This document shows positions 1 to 10,497 of a stretch of 64,000 nt of DNA, in pieces. Origin of the DNA: Diploptera punctata (lineage: Eukaryota; Arthropoda; Insecta; Blattodea; Blaberidae); NCBI GenBank assembly GCA_030220185.1, contig JASPKZ010007287.1, positions 132,501 through 196,500 of the forward strand, given 5' to 3'. Made by a program: the position numbers and the translations under genes. The notes beneath the pieces were generated by a model. The model was not told the origin of the DNA and made no database searches. It worked only from the letters and a program-made list of their open reading frames with translations. Position 1 is the stretch's first letter. Each line of letters begins with the position of its first letter.

Positions 1-1545
1 GGTTATCTGCGGCTTCACACCTGTTACAACAGAAAATGCTAAAATATTCCAATAAGTCCGCCGCAGCCGCAGTAAATATTAACAAATACCCCAAACTCGA
101 CACAACCACAAAATTATGGGGGAAAAAAAGCTTTGTTCCTTCAGCTCCATAAGGCTATTACGAAACAGCACCGACGTCACAGAAAAACTTACTCCTATAT
201 TGTGTCGGAGACAAACACAGCATATCAAAATACCATGGCAAATGCGCTCAAGTCATGTTACTTGGGGTTCCAATCTTTTCAAGAGAGGAATCGAATCTAT
301 GCCGACCGCTGAAATACAAGTAATTGCAGTGGCAAATTGATTCGTTGTTTCACCAATTTATGGGTTAAAAATACGCGCGGGCTGGAACCGATATTTTGGA
401 AGGTTTTTTTATTATCTGATGAGTATTTCTTGACCTCTACCCAGTTGAGCAGGAATATTTGCTCGTCAAGATTTTTTCAGTTAGTGTGAATAATCTACGA
501 TAATTGAAAGTTGAATACAGTACACCTCTTCCGAGCTAAGTTCCAGTTGTAATGTAAACAAACCAGAAGCATGACTGCGTTTTCCTTGGTCAAATAACGG
601 TTTAATCTTTAAACGTGTAAGAACGCGTAGTTCGTTCTCTAACATTCGAAATAATGGGAATAAAATTATAAAAATATATTATCTAGCACTTATATATACA
701 ATTGTATGGGAGAATCTTGAAACATAAATTTATAATTTTAATAGATTAAAAAAGCTATGCAATCCAGTGTTCAATTCTTGTGCTGACGCAATTCAGAATA
801 AATTACAATTTCAACAAATTGCTGCTTCACTGTACAATTTTAAATCATAAAAAATAAAGTAAATGTTTGAAAAGCGGAGAGAAACAAATTAGGGCATATT
901 TTTTTAATTTTTGCAAACAGTTTAGTTTAAAAATCTACATCAGTCATTGAGAATGTGAAAATAACACCAGAATTTACAGGTAAATCAGCTTTGAGCATAA
1001 ATTCTTCACGTTTTGAAATTGCAAATAAAGAATATCTACCGACATCATGGAAAAATCTTAAATGTCTGATTACGTAGGCCCGCATATAATTTTTGTCATA
1101 AATAAATAAGAAATGTAGTTAGTTCTAATTATTTGTACCATATTATCTTTAACACACTTATTTCCCATAAAATACAATGTTGTCTCAGAACAATGTTTCT
1201 ACCGATGACAATCCCGTACACAATACAGTCACATGGCGGGTAAAAGTATCACCACGGTTCCCCCAATAGATGGCATCGGCCAAGAAATATCTTATGCAAG
1301 TTTGTTTACAGTACAACTGGAACTTAGCTCAAAATTAGTATGGAATAAATTCCTACTTCCAAATGAACACATGCCAGACAAATTGATAAACAGTATGGAT
1401 AGACTCACATTACCTGAAAGAAAGTAAACATGATTTAATTATTAGGTAAAAACTGTAGAATTAATGGAGTTGAATTATATTCAATACTTATAAACTTCAT
1501 CACGAAGAACTGTTTGGTTCACTACGTTACAGTAAAATAGTTCAC
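1..1545. other. No gene recognised, AT-rich
   Basis: I see no coding frame with a recognisable domain, no RNA gene and no clear repeat boundary here. Short open frames near 116-340 and 1233-1427 have no family I recognise and no splice or codon pattern that argues for coding. Confidence 0.5.
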
Positions 1546-1602
1546 CATTCGGCTCTCTGGGTGGAGACTGCATCAGGGAATCCATGTCAACGGCTCAAAC
1601 AC
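1546..1602 (+). mobile_element. LINE family A, short 5'-region fragment
   Basis: About 57 bases resemble the 5' leader of the family A LINE, seen antisense near 16.32-16.38 kb: the stretch with CATTCGG, then a GGAC/GAGACTGCATC-like core, AGGGAATCCATGTCA and CGGCTCAAACA, with several substitutions. It runs directly into an ATT microsatellite. No protein is encoded. The homology was found by eye and is short, so chance or another family carrying the same leader cannot be excluded. Confidence 0.55.

Positions 1603-1668
<66 letters not shown>
1603..1668. repeat. (ATT)n microsatellite
   Basis: About 22 uninterrupted ATT/TTA units. The open frames here that read as runs of a single residue (Y, L or I) are artefacts of the repeat. 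Confidence 0.97.
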
Positions 1669-1675
1669 CGTTTTT

Positions 1676-1880
1676 GTTGTCGGCCGCGATGGACTACTTG
1701 TTATGTTTCTTGCATCTGGTGTCGAGGATCGCGGGTTCGAACCCAATCGGCGTCGATGGATTCTTTTAAGATGGTAAAATCCAAGGAGCAAGTCCTCCGG
1801 GAGGGACTTTGAGTCATCGGTTCTCAGTCGGAAGATGTTCAGGCTAGTAAAAGATCCTTAGGCCCTAAGCCTGAATAAAG
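1676..1880 (+). mobile_element. tRNA-derived SINE
   Basis: A tRNA-like head (GGCCGCGATGGACTACTTGT, a weak A box) is followed about 45 bases on by GGGTTCGAACCC, a textbook RNA polymerase III B box. The non-tRNA body has a GGAGCAAGTCCTCCGGGAGG segment and ends near CCTGAATAAAGAGGAC. No cloverleaf closes, so it is a SINE rather than a functional tRNA. The upstream ATT tract could be the tail of a different insertion. Confidence 0.7.
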
Positions 1881-2520
1881 AGGACACTAACAAGAGAAGT
1901 ACTTACGTTGGACCAGTTAGATTGTAACAAAAATTGGAGGATATGTTGAATGAAGGATACTGAACACCGTGATATTAGTTATTTCACTGCAAATTCAATA
2001 GTATGCATAATATTTAATAGGAAATATGGAACAAGAAAAAAAGAAATAAAGGCTTAACATCCGTATATGACAGAATAAATGAGAAAAACATTTGGAAAAA
2101 ATAAAATGTACAAATAAAAATAGAAAATGATAGTGTGGTGAACGAGGGAAGAACAAAAAAGGGGCAGATAGAGAGAGATAAACTAACGAAATAAATACTG
2201 CAACGGAGCGGCACGGTTACTTGAACAGCGCACCGGAGTGTGATAGTTTTTTCCATTCCCGCAGTCGAGTATTTGTACAGTATATACGAATTATTTATAT
2301 TTAAACATAAAAACTCAATAAATTGAAAGTACAACAGAATATTTGTTTTATTATTTATTGATTAGCACTTTTATGGCGTAAATTAATACTTCTTTTTTTA
2401 GAACATAACAGGATATTTACACGTAAATGTGTACATTTACAGGCGATAGTTTTGTGAGTCCGTAAAATATTTCATCAAATGAATAAAATGGGCATAATAA
2501 ATTTATTTTACGTCTTAATT
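1881..2520. other. No feature recognised
   Basis: AT-rich sequence without a recognisable domain or repeat. The minus-strand open frame at 2014-2334 is rich in F, S and L and resembles no family I know. Confidence 0.5.
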
Positions 2521-2548
2521 ACGTTAGAATCTATAGTTTAGGAAACAT

Positions 2549-3704
2549 TTGAAAAACACGAAGAACCTGGATTCGATGATGATCAGTTTGCGTATTTTCT
2601 GGCGAACTTATAGAAACAAAATTTGGAATGGGTTAGAGGACTTTAGCGAAAATACTTTAGATTTCGAAGACCATACCACTTGCAATCAGAAGCTCACACA
2701 GGCCGGATGTTCTGAAGACTTTGAAATTGCCAACGAATCCAGTGAGGAACGTGACAATTCAAGTAGCTTTGAGCCGTCTCCTGTTAAAAAGCCTAAACGT
2801 TCTAACGTACTGTCTGCCTATTCTGAAGAAACTTTGGAAAACATTTATGAATATAGGATGTCAGGAAAATCTGGCCCGAAGTCCTATTCACAAATAATAC
2901 AAAAATGGCCATCATTAATTAATAACCGTAATGTAAGAACAGTTTTGAATTATATAGAAAATAAAACATCTAGCTTCATAATTAAATAACAGGAACCCCT
3001 ACAAAATCGCCCAAATTAAAGACTACATCCTTAATAAGTTTCGAGATTCTCGAGATCGGGGATTGACAGTGCACTGTTGGCATTACAAAACGTGGACTGT
3101 TTTTCGAGCGAAGAAATTGGGCTTGAATGAATTTTAAGCTTCAATGACATTCATTTCAAATTTCAAAAAAGAAAACAATATTTTTCAAGAAAAATTAGCA
3201 AATTTGTCAGTCAAGGGTATTGAAAACGAAACTCAAACTATTGAAAATGCAAATAAGTTTGTAAGAGACGTTAATCAGATCATTCAAGAAAACTGTATAC
3301 CAACAAGGAATGTGTGGAGCTGTGACCAAAGTCAATTTAATTATAAAACGACAGAAAACAGAACACTGGCAGTCAAAGGCAAAAAGCTCACTTTTGCTAC
3401 AGTTCAAAACCTATATGGAACTACACATTCTTACACGATAGATGTTCTTGTTTCAATGTGTGGGCAACTTGAAAAGAGGTTATACCCCTGTTTCCAAGAA
3501 CCTACTGGAAACAAATTCGGGCCCAAAGTTCAGAAGAAGATAGAACAGAATGCACCTCCAAATGTGTATGTCGACTGTAATGCCAGGGGAAAAATGACAA
3601 AAGAACATTTGAAAATATTATTAAAACATGTGTTTAGTAAAAAACATTGAAATGTATTTACCTTTAATATGCGATTCGTGGTCCGGGCATAAGGACGAAC
3701 AATG
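2549..3704 (+). pseudogene. pogo/Tc1-like DDE transposase, broken
   Basis: Several pieces of one DDE transposase lie in order. An N-terminal piece (2549-2989, 146 codons) is acidic, contains SPVKKPKR and ends near KSYSQIIQKWPS. After a frameshift near 2990 a CENP-B-like helix-turn-helix region continues (about 3000-3134), then an in-frame TAA at 3135-3137, then the catalytic core (3144-3650). The core has WSCDQSQF (first Asp), THSYTI and KFGP. A further frameshift leads to CDSWSGHKDEQ at about 3665-3700, which fits the third catalytic Asp. The C-terminus is absent because a LINE lies at the break. Two frameshifts and a stop mean it is inactive. The superfamily is confident, the exact clade is not. 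Confidence 0.75.
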
Positions 3705-3779
3705 TTAAGTAATGCGGACGCCGTGCTGTAACCAGGATTTTGGGCTGGTTACAGCACGGCATCCGCATTACTTAATATT
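3701..3779. repeat. 35-bp inverted repeat with 9-nt loop
   Basis: Arms 3701-3735 and 3745-3779 are complementary with two mismatches around the loop GATTTTGGG. The right arm is the first part of the LINE that follows (it translates as GYSTASALLNI) and the left arm is an inverted copy of it. It sits exactly where the transposase homology stops, as expected for a LINE insertion with an inverted 5' end (twin priming or template switching). Confidence 0.85.
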
Positions 3780-5030
3780 ACTGAGGACATACGTGAGGCT
3801 ATGGATCAGAGTAAATTTACAATCCTGACTCGAATCGAATTTTCCAGAGCTTTGACACGGTTAATACAAACATTTTACTGTCAAAATTCAAGTTACTAAT
3901 TTTTCTGAAAATTCGATTCAGTGGTTCCACTCCTACCTTACTGGCCGCCAACAATGCGTTGTTGTAGGTGGTCGTTTTTCTTCATGGAGGTCAGTGGAGT
4001 GTGGAGTACCACAAGGATCAGTATTAGCTCCAATTTTGTTTTCTATATACGTCAACGACGTAAGTGACTGCATTAAGCATTGCAAATATCATATCTATGC
4101 TGATGACTTACAACGTTATATACATACTAGACCGGAACAGATTAGCGATACAATTAAACAACTTAATGAAGATCATGACTCCATAGCAACGTGGACAAAA
4201 CAAACAGACCTTATTATAAATCCTGAGAAGTCACAAGCAATTGTCATCGGCCATCAAAGTCTATTAAACAAAATTGATTATTCATTGATAATTTCTGTAA
4301 ATATAAATCAAACTGAAATTCCGTGTAAACCTTCCGCGAAAAATCTTGGCGTATATTTCGATCAAAATCTTAATTGGTAGGTTCATTTAAGAGAAACTTG
4401 GAAAAAAATATATTCAATCTTCCATTCCCTAAAACGTTTGAAAAATTTCCTTCCTTCTTCATTGAAAAAAGTACTTGTCTCAACTTTGATTATGCCGCAT
4501 TTCGATTATTGTGACTTAATCTTAACTGACATGAATATTACATTCGTACAAAGACCACAACGAGTTCATAATGCTTGTGCACGATATATATTCAACCTCC
4601 GTAAATCAGACCACATAACTCCAGTATTTGAAATATTGTCTTGGCTCCGATTGGAAGACAGGCGAAAGATACGTTCCCTCTGCTTCTTATACAACACTTT
4701 GTCCACCTCATCATCCCTTTATATTTCTACTCGCTTTCATTCGCTATCCTCCCACCATAACTTAAACACACGATCGAGAGAAAATTTAACTCTAGCCATC
4801 GAACATTTCACTATTCCTCATCCTTCCTTGTTTCAGCCACACGACTCTGGAATTCTCTCCCCTCGTATATCAAGGACTGCCCGACTCAAAAACAGTTTAA
4901 AAAGAAACTCACTTCATATTTCCTTAGACAATATAATATATAACCCTGTTCCATGTATACTCTTATTGTGTCTTTATTTTCTTAACTTTCTCTACCAAGC
5001 CATTTACTTAATCTGATAATAGGTTATTTT
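3745..5030 (+). pseudogene. LINE family C (Jockey/CR1-like), 5'-truncated RT
   Basis: The reverse transcriptase of a non-LTR retrotransposon, lacking endonuclease and N-terminal RT. Visible in order: GYSTASALLNI near 3752, a frameshift near 3910, VECGVPQGSVLAPILFSIYV (RT domain 4), HIYADDLQRY (catalytic YADD) at about 4090-4115, NPEKSQ, then LGVYFDQNLNW ending at an in-frame TAG (4378-4380, apparently TGG to TAG). The thumb region continues in the same frame (4438-5016) with MPHFDYCD and HNACARYIFNLRKSDH. The 3' end runs into a TTA-rich tail. Other copies of the family lie at 31.6-32.7, 39.35-39.8 and 49.3-49.8 kb. At least one stop and one frameshift: dead copy. Confidence 0.82.
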
Positions 5031-5115
5031 GTTATTATTATCATTATTATTATTTATTATTATTATTATTATTATTATCATCATCAATATAATTGCTACT
5101 ACTGCTGCTACTACT

Positions 5116-5148
<33 letters not shown>

Positions 5149-5315
5149 ACCTACCTACCTACCACCACCTACCTACCTACCTACGACCACCACCACACCT
5201 ACCACCACCACCACACCTACCACCACCACCACACCTACGTACCACCACCACCACCACACCCACCAGCACACCTACCACCTACCACCACCACCACCACACC
5301 CACCACCAAACAAAT
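5031..5315. repeat. Compound simple repeats: ATT, then CTG/CCG, then CCACCT/ACC
   Basis: An ATT-rich tail (about 5031-5092) grades into ACTACTGCTGC and CCGCCACC tracts, then into a CCACCA/CTACCT array to about 5312. Open frames across it (poly-P, poly-T, poly-H) are repeat artefacts. Confidence 0.95.
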
Positions 5316-5316
5316 T

Positions 5317-6344
5317 TCATCTAAAATGTATCTCTATCACGAAGATGAAGGAAATAAATCACCTGATGAAGTATGCAACTTCCTTCTGAACTACTTAAAC
5401 ACAGATGTACCGGACACAGTGAGAAAATGACTACTTTACAGTGTTGGTCATTCAGGACAAAATAAAAATCACACTGTTGTTAGATTCTTGATGAATCTGT
5501 GTGATAATGGAAGATTTGATAGTATCATGCATCACTTCCCAGTTCGCGGACACTCGTATTCACCTTGTGACCGAGATTTTGGTGCTATCAAGAGTATTAT
5601 GAAAAACATTGATCGCACGTACACTCCAGAACAATATTCAGAAGTAATACTGATGGCCAGTAAAACAGGTCGTTTCAATATTCACAATGTGACCACTCAA
5701 GACATTAAATCTTTTAAAAAATGGTGGCCTCAATCATACAAAAAAATGACATTCTGATGAAACATCTGGTAGAGCCTATCCAAATGACAAGAGGGAGACT
5801 TTTAAGATTTCAACTTACAAACAGTTTTGTTATAACAAGAACTTTCCGGGAAAAGTAGTTGTGAAGCCATTTATAGATGGAAATGTATCATCAACATTCA
5901 CTTTGCTAAAAGCACATCCTCCTCCTGCCTTACCGACACAGATCGCATATCCTTCAGGAAAGGTGAGTAAAAAACAAAATAGTTAATCAAAACATCATAT
6001 TCTTTGAAATATTTTTATAACAGATGAATAATATTGTCGTGCTTAATTTTTTTAAATATGGGTTTAATGTTTTATTTTATAATGATCAAAAGTGCATATT
6101 GTTGTGCAGAATTTTTATACTTTAAATTTTCAGTTTGTGTTTGTGGTTTATTTTACACAGTGAAATACTACGCCCTAATCTAATGTTTTCATGAATGTTG
6201 TAGGTCCCAATAAATGTGAAAAAGATGCAAGATTTACAAGCTCTAAAACCCTATTTGGTTGGATACAACGAGTTTTATGAGAATATTTTTCAATGGCCTA
6301 CAACAGAAGCAGAATACACTGTAGAGCGAGTGTATGATGACTAA
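5317..6344 (+). pseudogene. DUF7869-like gene, 3' part with one intron
   Basis: The 3' end of a gene of the DUF7869 type common in insect genomes (function unknown to me; possibly transposon-derived). Diagnostic stretches: HSGQNKNHTV (5446-5475), HHFPVRGHSYSPCDRDFG (about 5529-5582) and FKKWWPQSYKK (about 5713-5748). Lesions: an in-frame TGA at 5428-5430 and a frameshift near 5752, after which the frame continues SDETSGRAYPNDKRETFKIS. A clean intron follows: donor AAG|GTGAGT at 5962/5963, acceptor TTGTAG at 6203, phase 0, 241 bases. The last exon (6204-6344) starts VPINVKKMQDLQ and ends VERVYDD, TAA. The 5' half is missing, cut at the simple repeat. Probably a pseudogene, though the two lesions could be assembly errors. 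Confidence 0.65.
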
Positions 6345-6739
6345 TAATCATTCCAGGACTAATATGTACAACGATATTAAACTCTTTAAAATGTTCATTT
6401 TTCACTTTACTTTTGAAGTCCCTAATGAAAGTAGTAGGTGTGACTCTCTTCTTCATTGCTATGAAGGGGTCTGATTGTGGTTTTCCGCTAGTTTTTTTTT
6501 TTTTTTTTTTTTGCCTCCTTTTCCATACATTCTCCTCTTTTCCTTTTAATTAAAGATTTATATTCTCTTCTCATTTCGCTATACGTTAAATATTTCTGTC
6601 GTTTGTATGTTTTTTCCTGTAGAGTTTCCTTCCTTCCTTTCTTTCTTTGTAGCAGTCCTGGTCAAACCATCTTTGTGCCTGTCTTCTTTTTTTTTTGCGG
6701 CTATACTTATTAGTTCTATAGATATTTCTTTACGGTTTT

Positions 6740-6870
6740 CACCATAAAATTTGTGCGAACAAGAAATTCCACGAGTCGACAGAAGATTCCAAATGCCTGC
6801 TATGCGGATAAAGATGTAGAAAATACCATATCTTAATGTGTGCAAAAAATAGAACAAAATCGATAACATA
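6740..6870 (+). repeat. Interspersed repeat also found at 25.77-25.91 kb
   Basis: The stretch from GAAATTCCACGAGTCGACAG through GGATAAAGATGTAGAAAAT to TGTGTGCAAAAAATAGAAC matches the reverse complement of the foreign block at 25,770-25,915 within the satellite. Part of the match is in the opposite sense, which suggests a palindromic or foldback parent element. Unknown family. Confidence 0.5.
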
Positions 6871-7143
6871 CTACAGCAAAAACTAAATTCAAAACTAATG
6901 GTCAACTAGAGCGCACTTTTCTTCTTCTCTATATTAGTGTTCCCAACATTCGTACCAATTTTCAGCTCTAAGCGAATTTTTGTAAGCCTACCCCTATTTT
7001 TTGAGCAATAGGTTTTCTGCAGCTTTAATACAGTGCAGACAATAATATACACATATGGAACAGATGTATAGAAATAGTTCTAACTTTTCACTCCAGATAA
7101 CATGCTATTAGAAATCCTCCTCATATCGTACAGAAATCGATGA

Positions 7144-7214
7144 TTTCATATCAGAAGTGCCAGGAGAGAACACCAGAAATGTCCAAAAGGACAACCTGGC
7201 ATTAAAAAAATGTT
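7144..7214 (+). mobile_element. SINE 3'-body fragment
   Basis: The sequence AGAAGTGCCAGGAGAGAACACC through to ACAACCTGGCATTAAAAAAATG resembles the 3' body of the SINE at 46.45-46.51 kb (GCCAGGACAGGAGAGAGAAACC to CCACCTGGGGCATTTAAAAAAA). No head or pol III boxes are present. Confidence 0.5.
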
Positions 7215-8479
7215 TTCCAATAAACCGTAATCTAATTCGGTATACGTACATTAACTTTCTCATTTTCTCATTTGACAGAATAAATTTAGTATATTAAATA
7301 CAATATTAAAGACTTAGTAATGAGTAATGCATATATTAATCTGATAGCAGAAACATTATACCATATTTTCCAACATGACGCTAGCAGTTACTTGTTATGT
7401 GTATATTTATATATATTGCTATTTCAGTAAAATTAACTAGATTTAGGTTTGCCTAGACACAGTACTGTGAATTAAACGTAATTTTACAGGAACCATATCG
7501 CCCCCCTTCTTAAAAAAAAAGTGAGCCCAAATAAAATTTTACAGGAGTGAAGATAAATTAATTATATCTTCGTCATTTGCACCTAATTCTTATTTATAAA
7601 TGCTTTAACATCTATGGCATACTGCCTGTGGAATCTCTACAGTATAGTACGTTAAACTGCGTGTTAATATTGTCCAACAATTTTGAAGTCCTAGGAAAAT
7701 TATATGTACGCGATTTTTAAGGGCAGGTGACGATATTTGAAAAATACTCTTGTAATACACCCCCCCACACACACACATATATATAATATTGTTAGACTAT
7801 ACATCTGAAATTCATGCAATAGCAAACACCGATTATTAAAAAATTGCAACCATTAAAAAATGCACTCGATAGTAATTTAAATTGAAAAATTGAATAATAT
7901 TGTAATCTTATATTGGTTTCCGATACATGCTATAGAGATGAAATGATGACCTAAGAAGGCTCTCTAAAATTGAACAAATCTTGTCAAATTTTTGTCTTGT
8001 GAAGATCTATGAAAGTAATTATTATCAAATAAAAGTTATAAAGTTAAATTATTGAGGTAAACTTAAGGATCCCAATGGAGAATATATAGGCTCTGTACAT
8101 ACACGCGTGAATATTTTCATGTAGTCCTTGAATCCGGTATTGCGCTGTTCAGATTCATCACTGGTCATAACTGTTCAAGCATACATTTTTACAGGATCGA
8201 TAGTCTACGTTTCAACTATGTTGTGTTTTTAGGCAGACATAATGGATTTGAAACTTGTGATGCATTGTGAAGAGCTGAAATTATATCAAGATAACTTGTT
8301 TAAAAATTTGATATGCCCGCTGGATGATGACTGTATTATTAAATCTAGAGTTATATACTTTTTTTTAAATATTAACTAATATCCGGCACGCGCTGCAATG
8401 CAAAAATATTTTTTTTTATTTTTAGTTTAATAAATAAAAAGAAAAATAAATATAATTGGGACTGCGAGCAATGTATAAG

Positions 8480-8925
8480 ATACACCTTGAAGTGGGTTGC
8501 TAGCCCGTTTTCATGGCGGGTTTATTATTCGGGGTTTCCTCCCTAGGCTCATCGCCTTCACCCAGCTCCAGAGCTCAGCTTGCCCCGTTTTATTTCGGAG
8601 TTGTCTCTCCTAGATGGGTTGTCTTGCAGGACTAACGAACTCCATCCGCCCGTTTGTCAATCTACAAGGCAGTAGATGTAGAGTTGCCTCTTTCGTCAGG
8701 TACACCGTACCGAAGGACTCACCTGCCGTTGAGAAGAAAACCGGCTTGCAAAAAGAACTAAAGAAGATAGACCAATGGACGGGAGAAGAACAAGAGGAAT
8801 ACCTTCCAAGAGATGGATAGACAGTGAATGCACATCCAGTACGTCTTCCTCCTAGGAGTGATTTTGGAAATAAACAAGATGAAAATCCTACAAATTAAGT
8901 TTAAGAAGAAGAAGAAGAAGAAAAA
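8480..8925 (+). mobile_element. Probable retroelement 3' region with (GAA)n tail
   Basis: A GC-richer block with no domain I recognise ends in (AGA)n at about 8905-8924, the tail type seen on the LINE fragments at 9361 and 10,501. The 68-codon frame at 8614-8820 carries no known motif and is not claimed as a gene. I read it as the 3' untranslated end of a LINE or a SINE. Confidence 0.4.
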
Positions 8926-9360
8926 TAAATATAACTTTATATCGTAATTATTTTTAGATACCCTGTGAATCTGAAAATGAAATAGACAAAACATAGCGGT
9001 TGCTAGAATAAATTTTTAATTTCGGATTTCAGGCAAACCCCCATTTCTACTGGTCAGATTTTACTATTTTTTTTAACCTGCCTTAGTTTATTCCCATAGT
9101 ATAGGCTATACTGAGTTTCGTTGAGAAACATCGAAACTCGCGACAACTAGAGCGATTTTTAATTTTCGTTTCAGGTAACTGCTACACCTAATGGTTTTAA
9201 AGAATAACAGATGTGTCTGAAAATCCCAGAACAAAGCCATTGCGCATTATCAGAGGTTAGCTACTTTCACAAGTGTAAACTATTTGAAAAACTAAAATCC
9301 TTTCTATTTCGTTACATATCCTGCAAGATAAAATTATTTCGCGTAAATAAATAGTGCGGT

Positions 9361-9725
9361 CTTCTTCTTCTTCTTCCTTTCAAGTGATAGACCTAGTGGT
9401 CTGTTACGGTCTCAATCCAACATTTGAAGGGTCTGCCCAAAGATCTCTTGCCTGCTGGCTGGTAATTTGGATTTGAAGTGATATTCTTGTTCTGCTCATT
9501 TTTCTTACGTAAGATACCAGCTGTTTCTGTATTTTTGTGCATATCCCATTTGTTTGTAGTTTTTGAGAATCTCAGGATTCCTTTTATGGTCTGTTCTTAA
9601 GTAACCTACAGTACGTTTCACAAATATCATTTCTGCCGCAGTTAGTCTTTGTTCATCTACACTGAGAATTGTCCAGGCCTCACTGCCGTAACATAATATG
9701 GGTCTGACCAGTGTTTTATAAATTC
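9361..9725 (-). mobile_element. LINE 3'-end fragment (RTE-like C-terminus)
   Basis: Minus-strand translation gives a LINE C-terminal pattern, IYKTLVRPILCYGSEAW, followed by VDEQRLTAAEMIFVKRTVGY and later RPF in the GRP position. The 3' end on the minus strand finishes in (GAA)n, seen as CTTCTTCTTC at 9361. Stops and frameshifts are present and no endonuclease or RT core remains, so this is a 5'-truncated dead copy. Confidence 0.7.
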
Positions 9726-10110
9726 TAATTCATGTGTGGTAAGTGCTGTAAATAAAACAAAGTAAAACAAATAAAAGAAAAGAAAAAACATGACACCGGG
9801 ATCGGACACGCAACCTCAGTCATGGGAAATAGACATTCTAGACGACAACCGTCGCTGCTAGCAACAGTCTGTATGAAGCGATGCAATACTGCAGGGCATA
9901 CTTGCATATTGAAATTATACATTAACTTAGTATAAATTAATCAGACGCGATTGCATTAGTTGTGGAAATAAATAATCTTGTTATGCCTTGTGTTTTGTAA
10001 ACGAAGTAATGAGATGTTACAATCGTTATTCATTTTCTATAAATGACATGTTTCCTTTAATTAATTAATTTCCCTATATGTAGAAATGTATTTATTTAAC
10101 GAAGCCTGGT
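9726..10110. other. No feature recognised
   Basis: Unassigned AT-rich sequence up to the TSD of the composite LINE. Confidence 0.5.
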
Positions 10111-10497
10111 AACGTGTAGGCATTCACTCACTCACTCACTGGCACTGTCGAACCCGTAGGTTCATGGCCGCGCGGACATAAGCTCTCCATATATCCCTAT
10201 CCTGAGCCAATGTTTTACAATCATCCCCTGTATAATCTACTTCCCTCAAATCATAGTTAATGTTATTCTCCCACCTCATTCTTGGTCTACCAACTGGGCG
10301 TTTTCCCTCTGGTTTTCCTACAAGAATCTTCCATGCACGTCATTCATTCCCCATTCGTGCCACATGTCCTGCCCATCGCAGTCTACAAGACTTAACCGTT
10401 CTCATTATATCTGGCTTCCTATAAAGACCATGTAATTCACGTTAAGCACTCTTCTCCATTCACCTGTCTGTTCATCTCTCTTTGGTCCAAAATTTGT

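Larger units (their letters stand above)
6345..8470. other. No gene recognised
   Basis: AT-rich sequence with a long T run at about 6491-6513 and CA/TA-rich bases near 7770-7785. No coding region can be supported. The short repeat fragments at 6740 and 7140 are listed separately. Confidence 0.5.

Noticed and set aside
1561..1812. Open frames with long runs of Y, L or I
   Set aside because: Translations of the (ATT)n microsatellite plus SINE sequence; no domain.
5093..5430. Proline/threonine/histidine-rich frames that could look like a structural protein
   Set aside because: They are read through CCACCT/ACC simple repeats, and the downstream part is DUF7869-like coding in one of the frames only.
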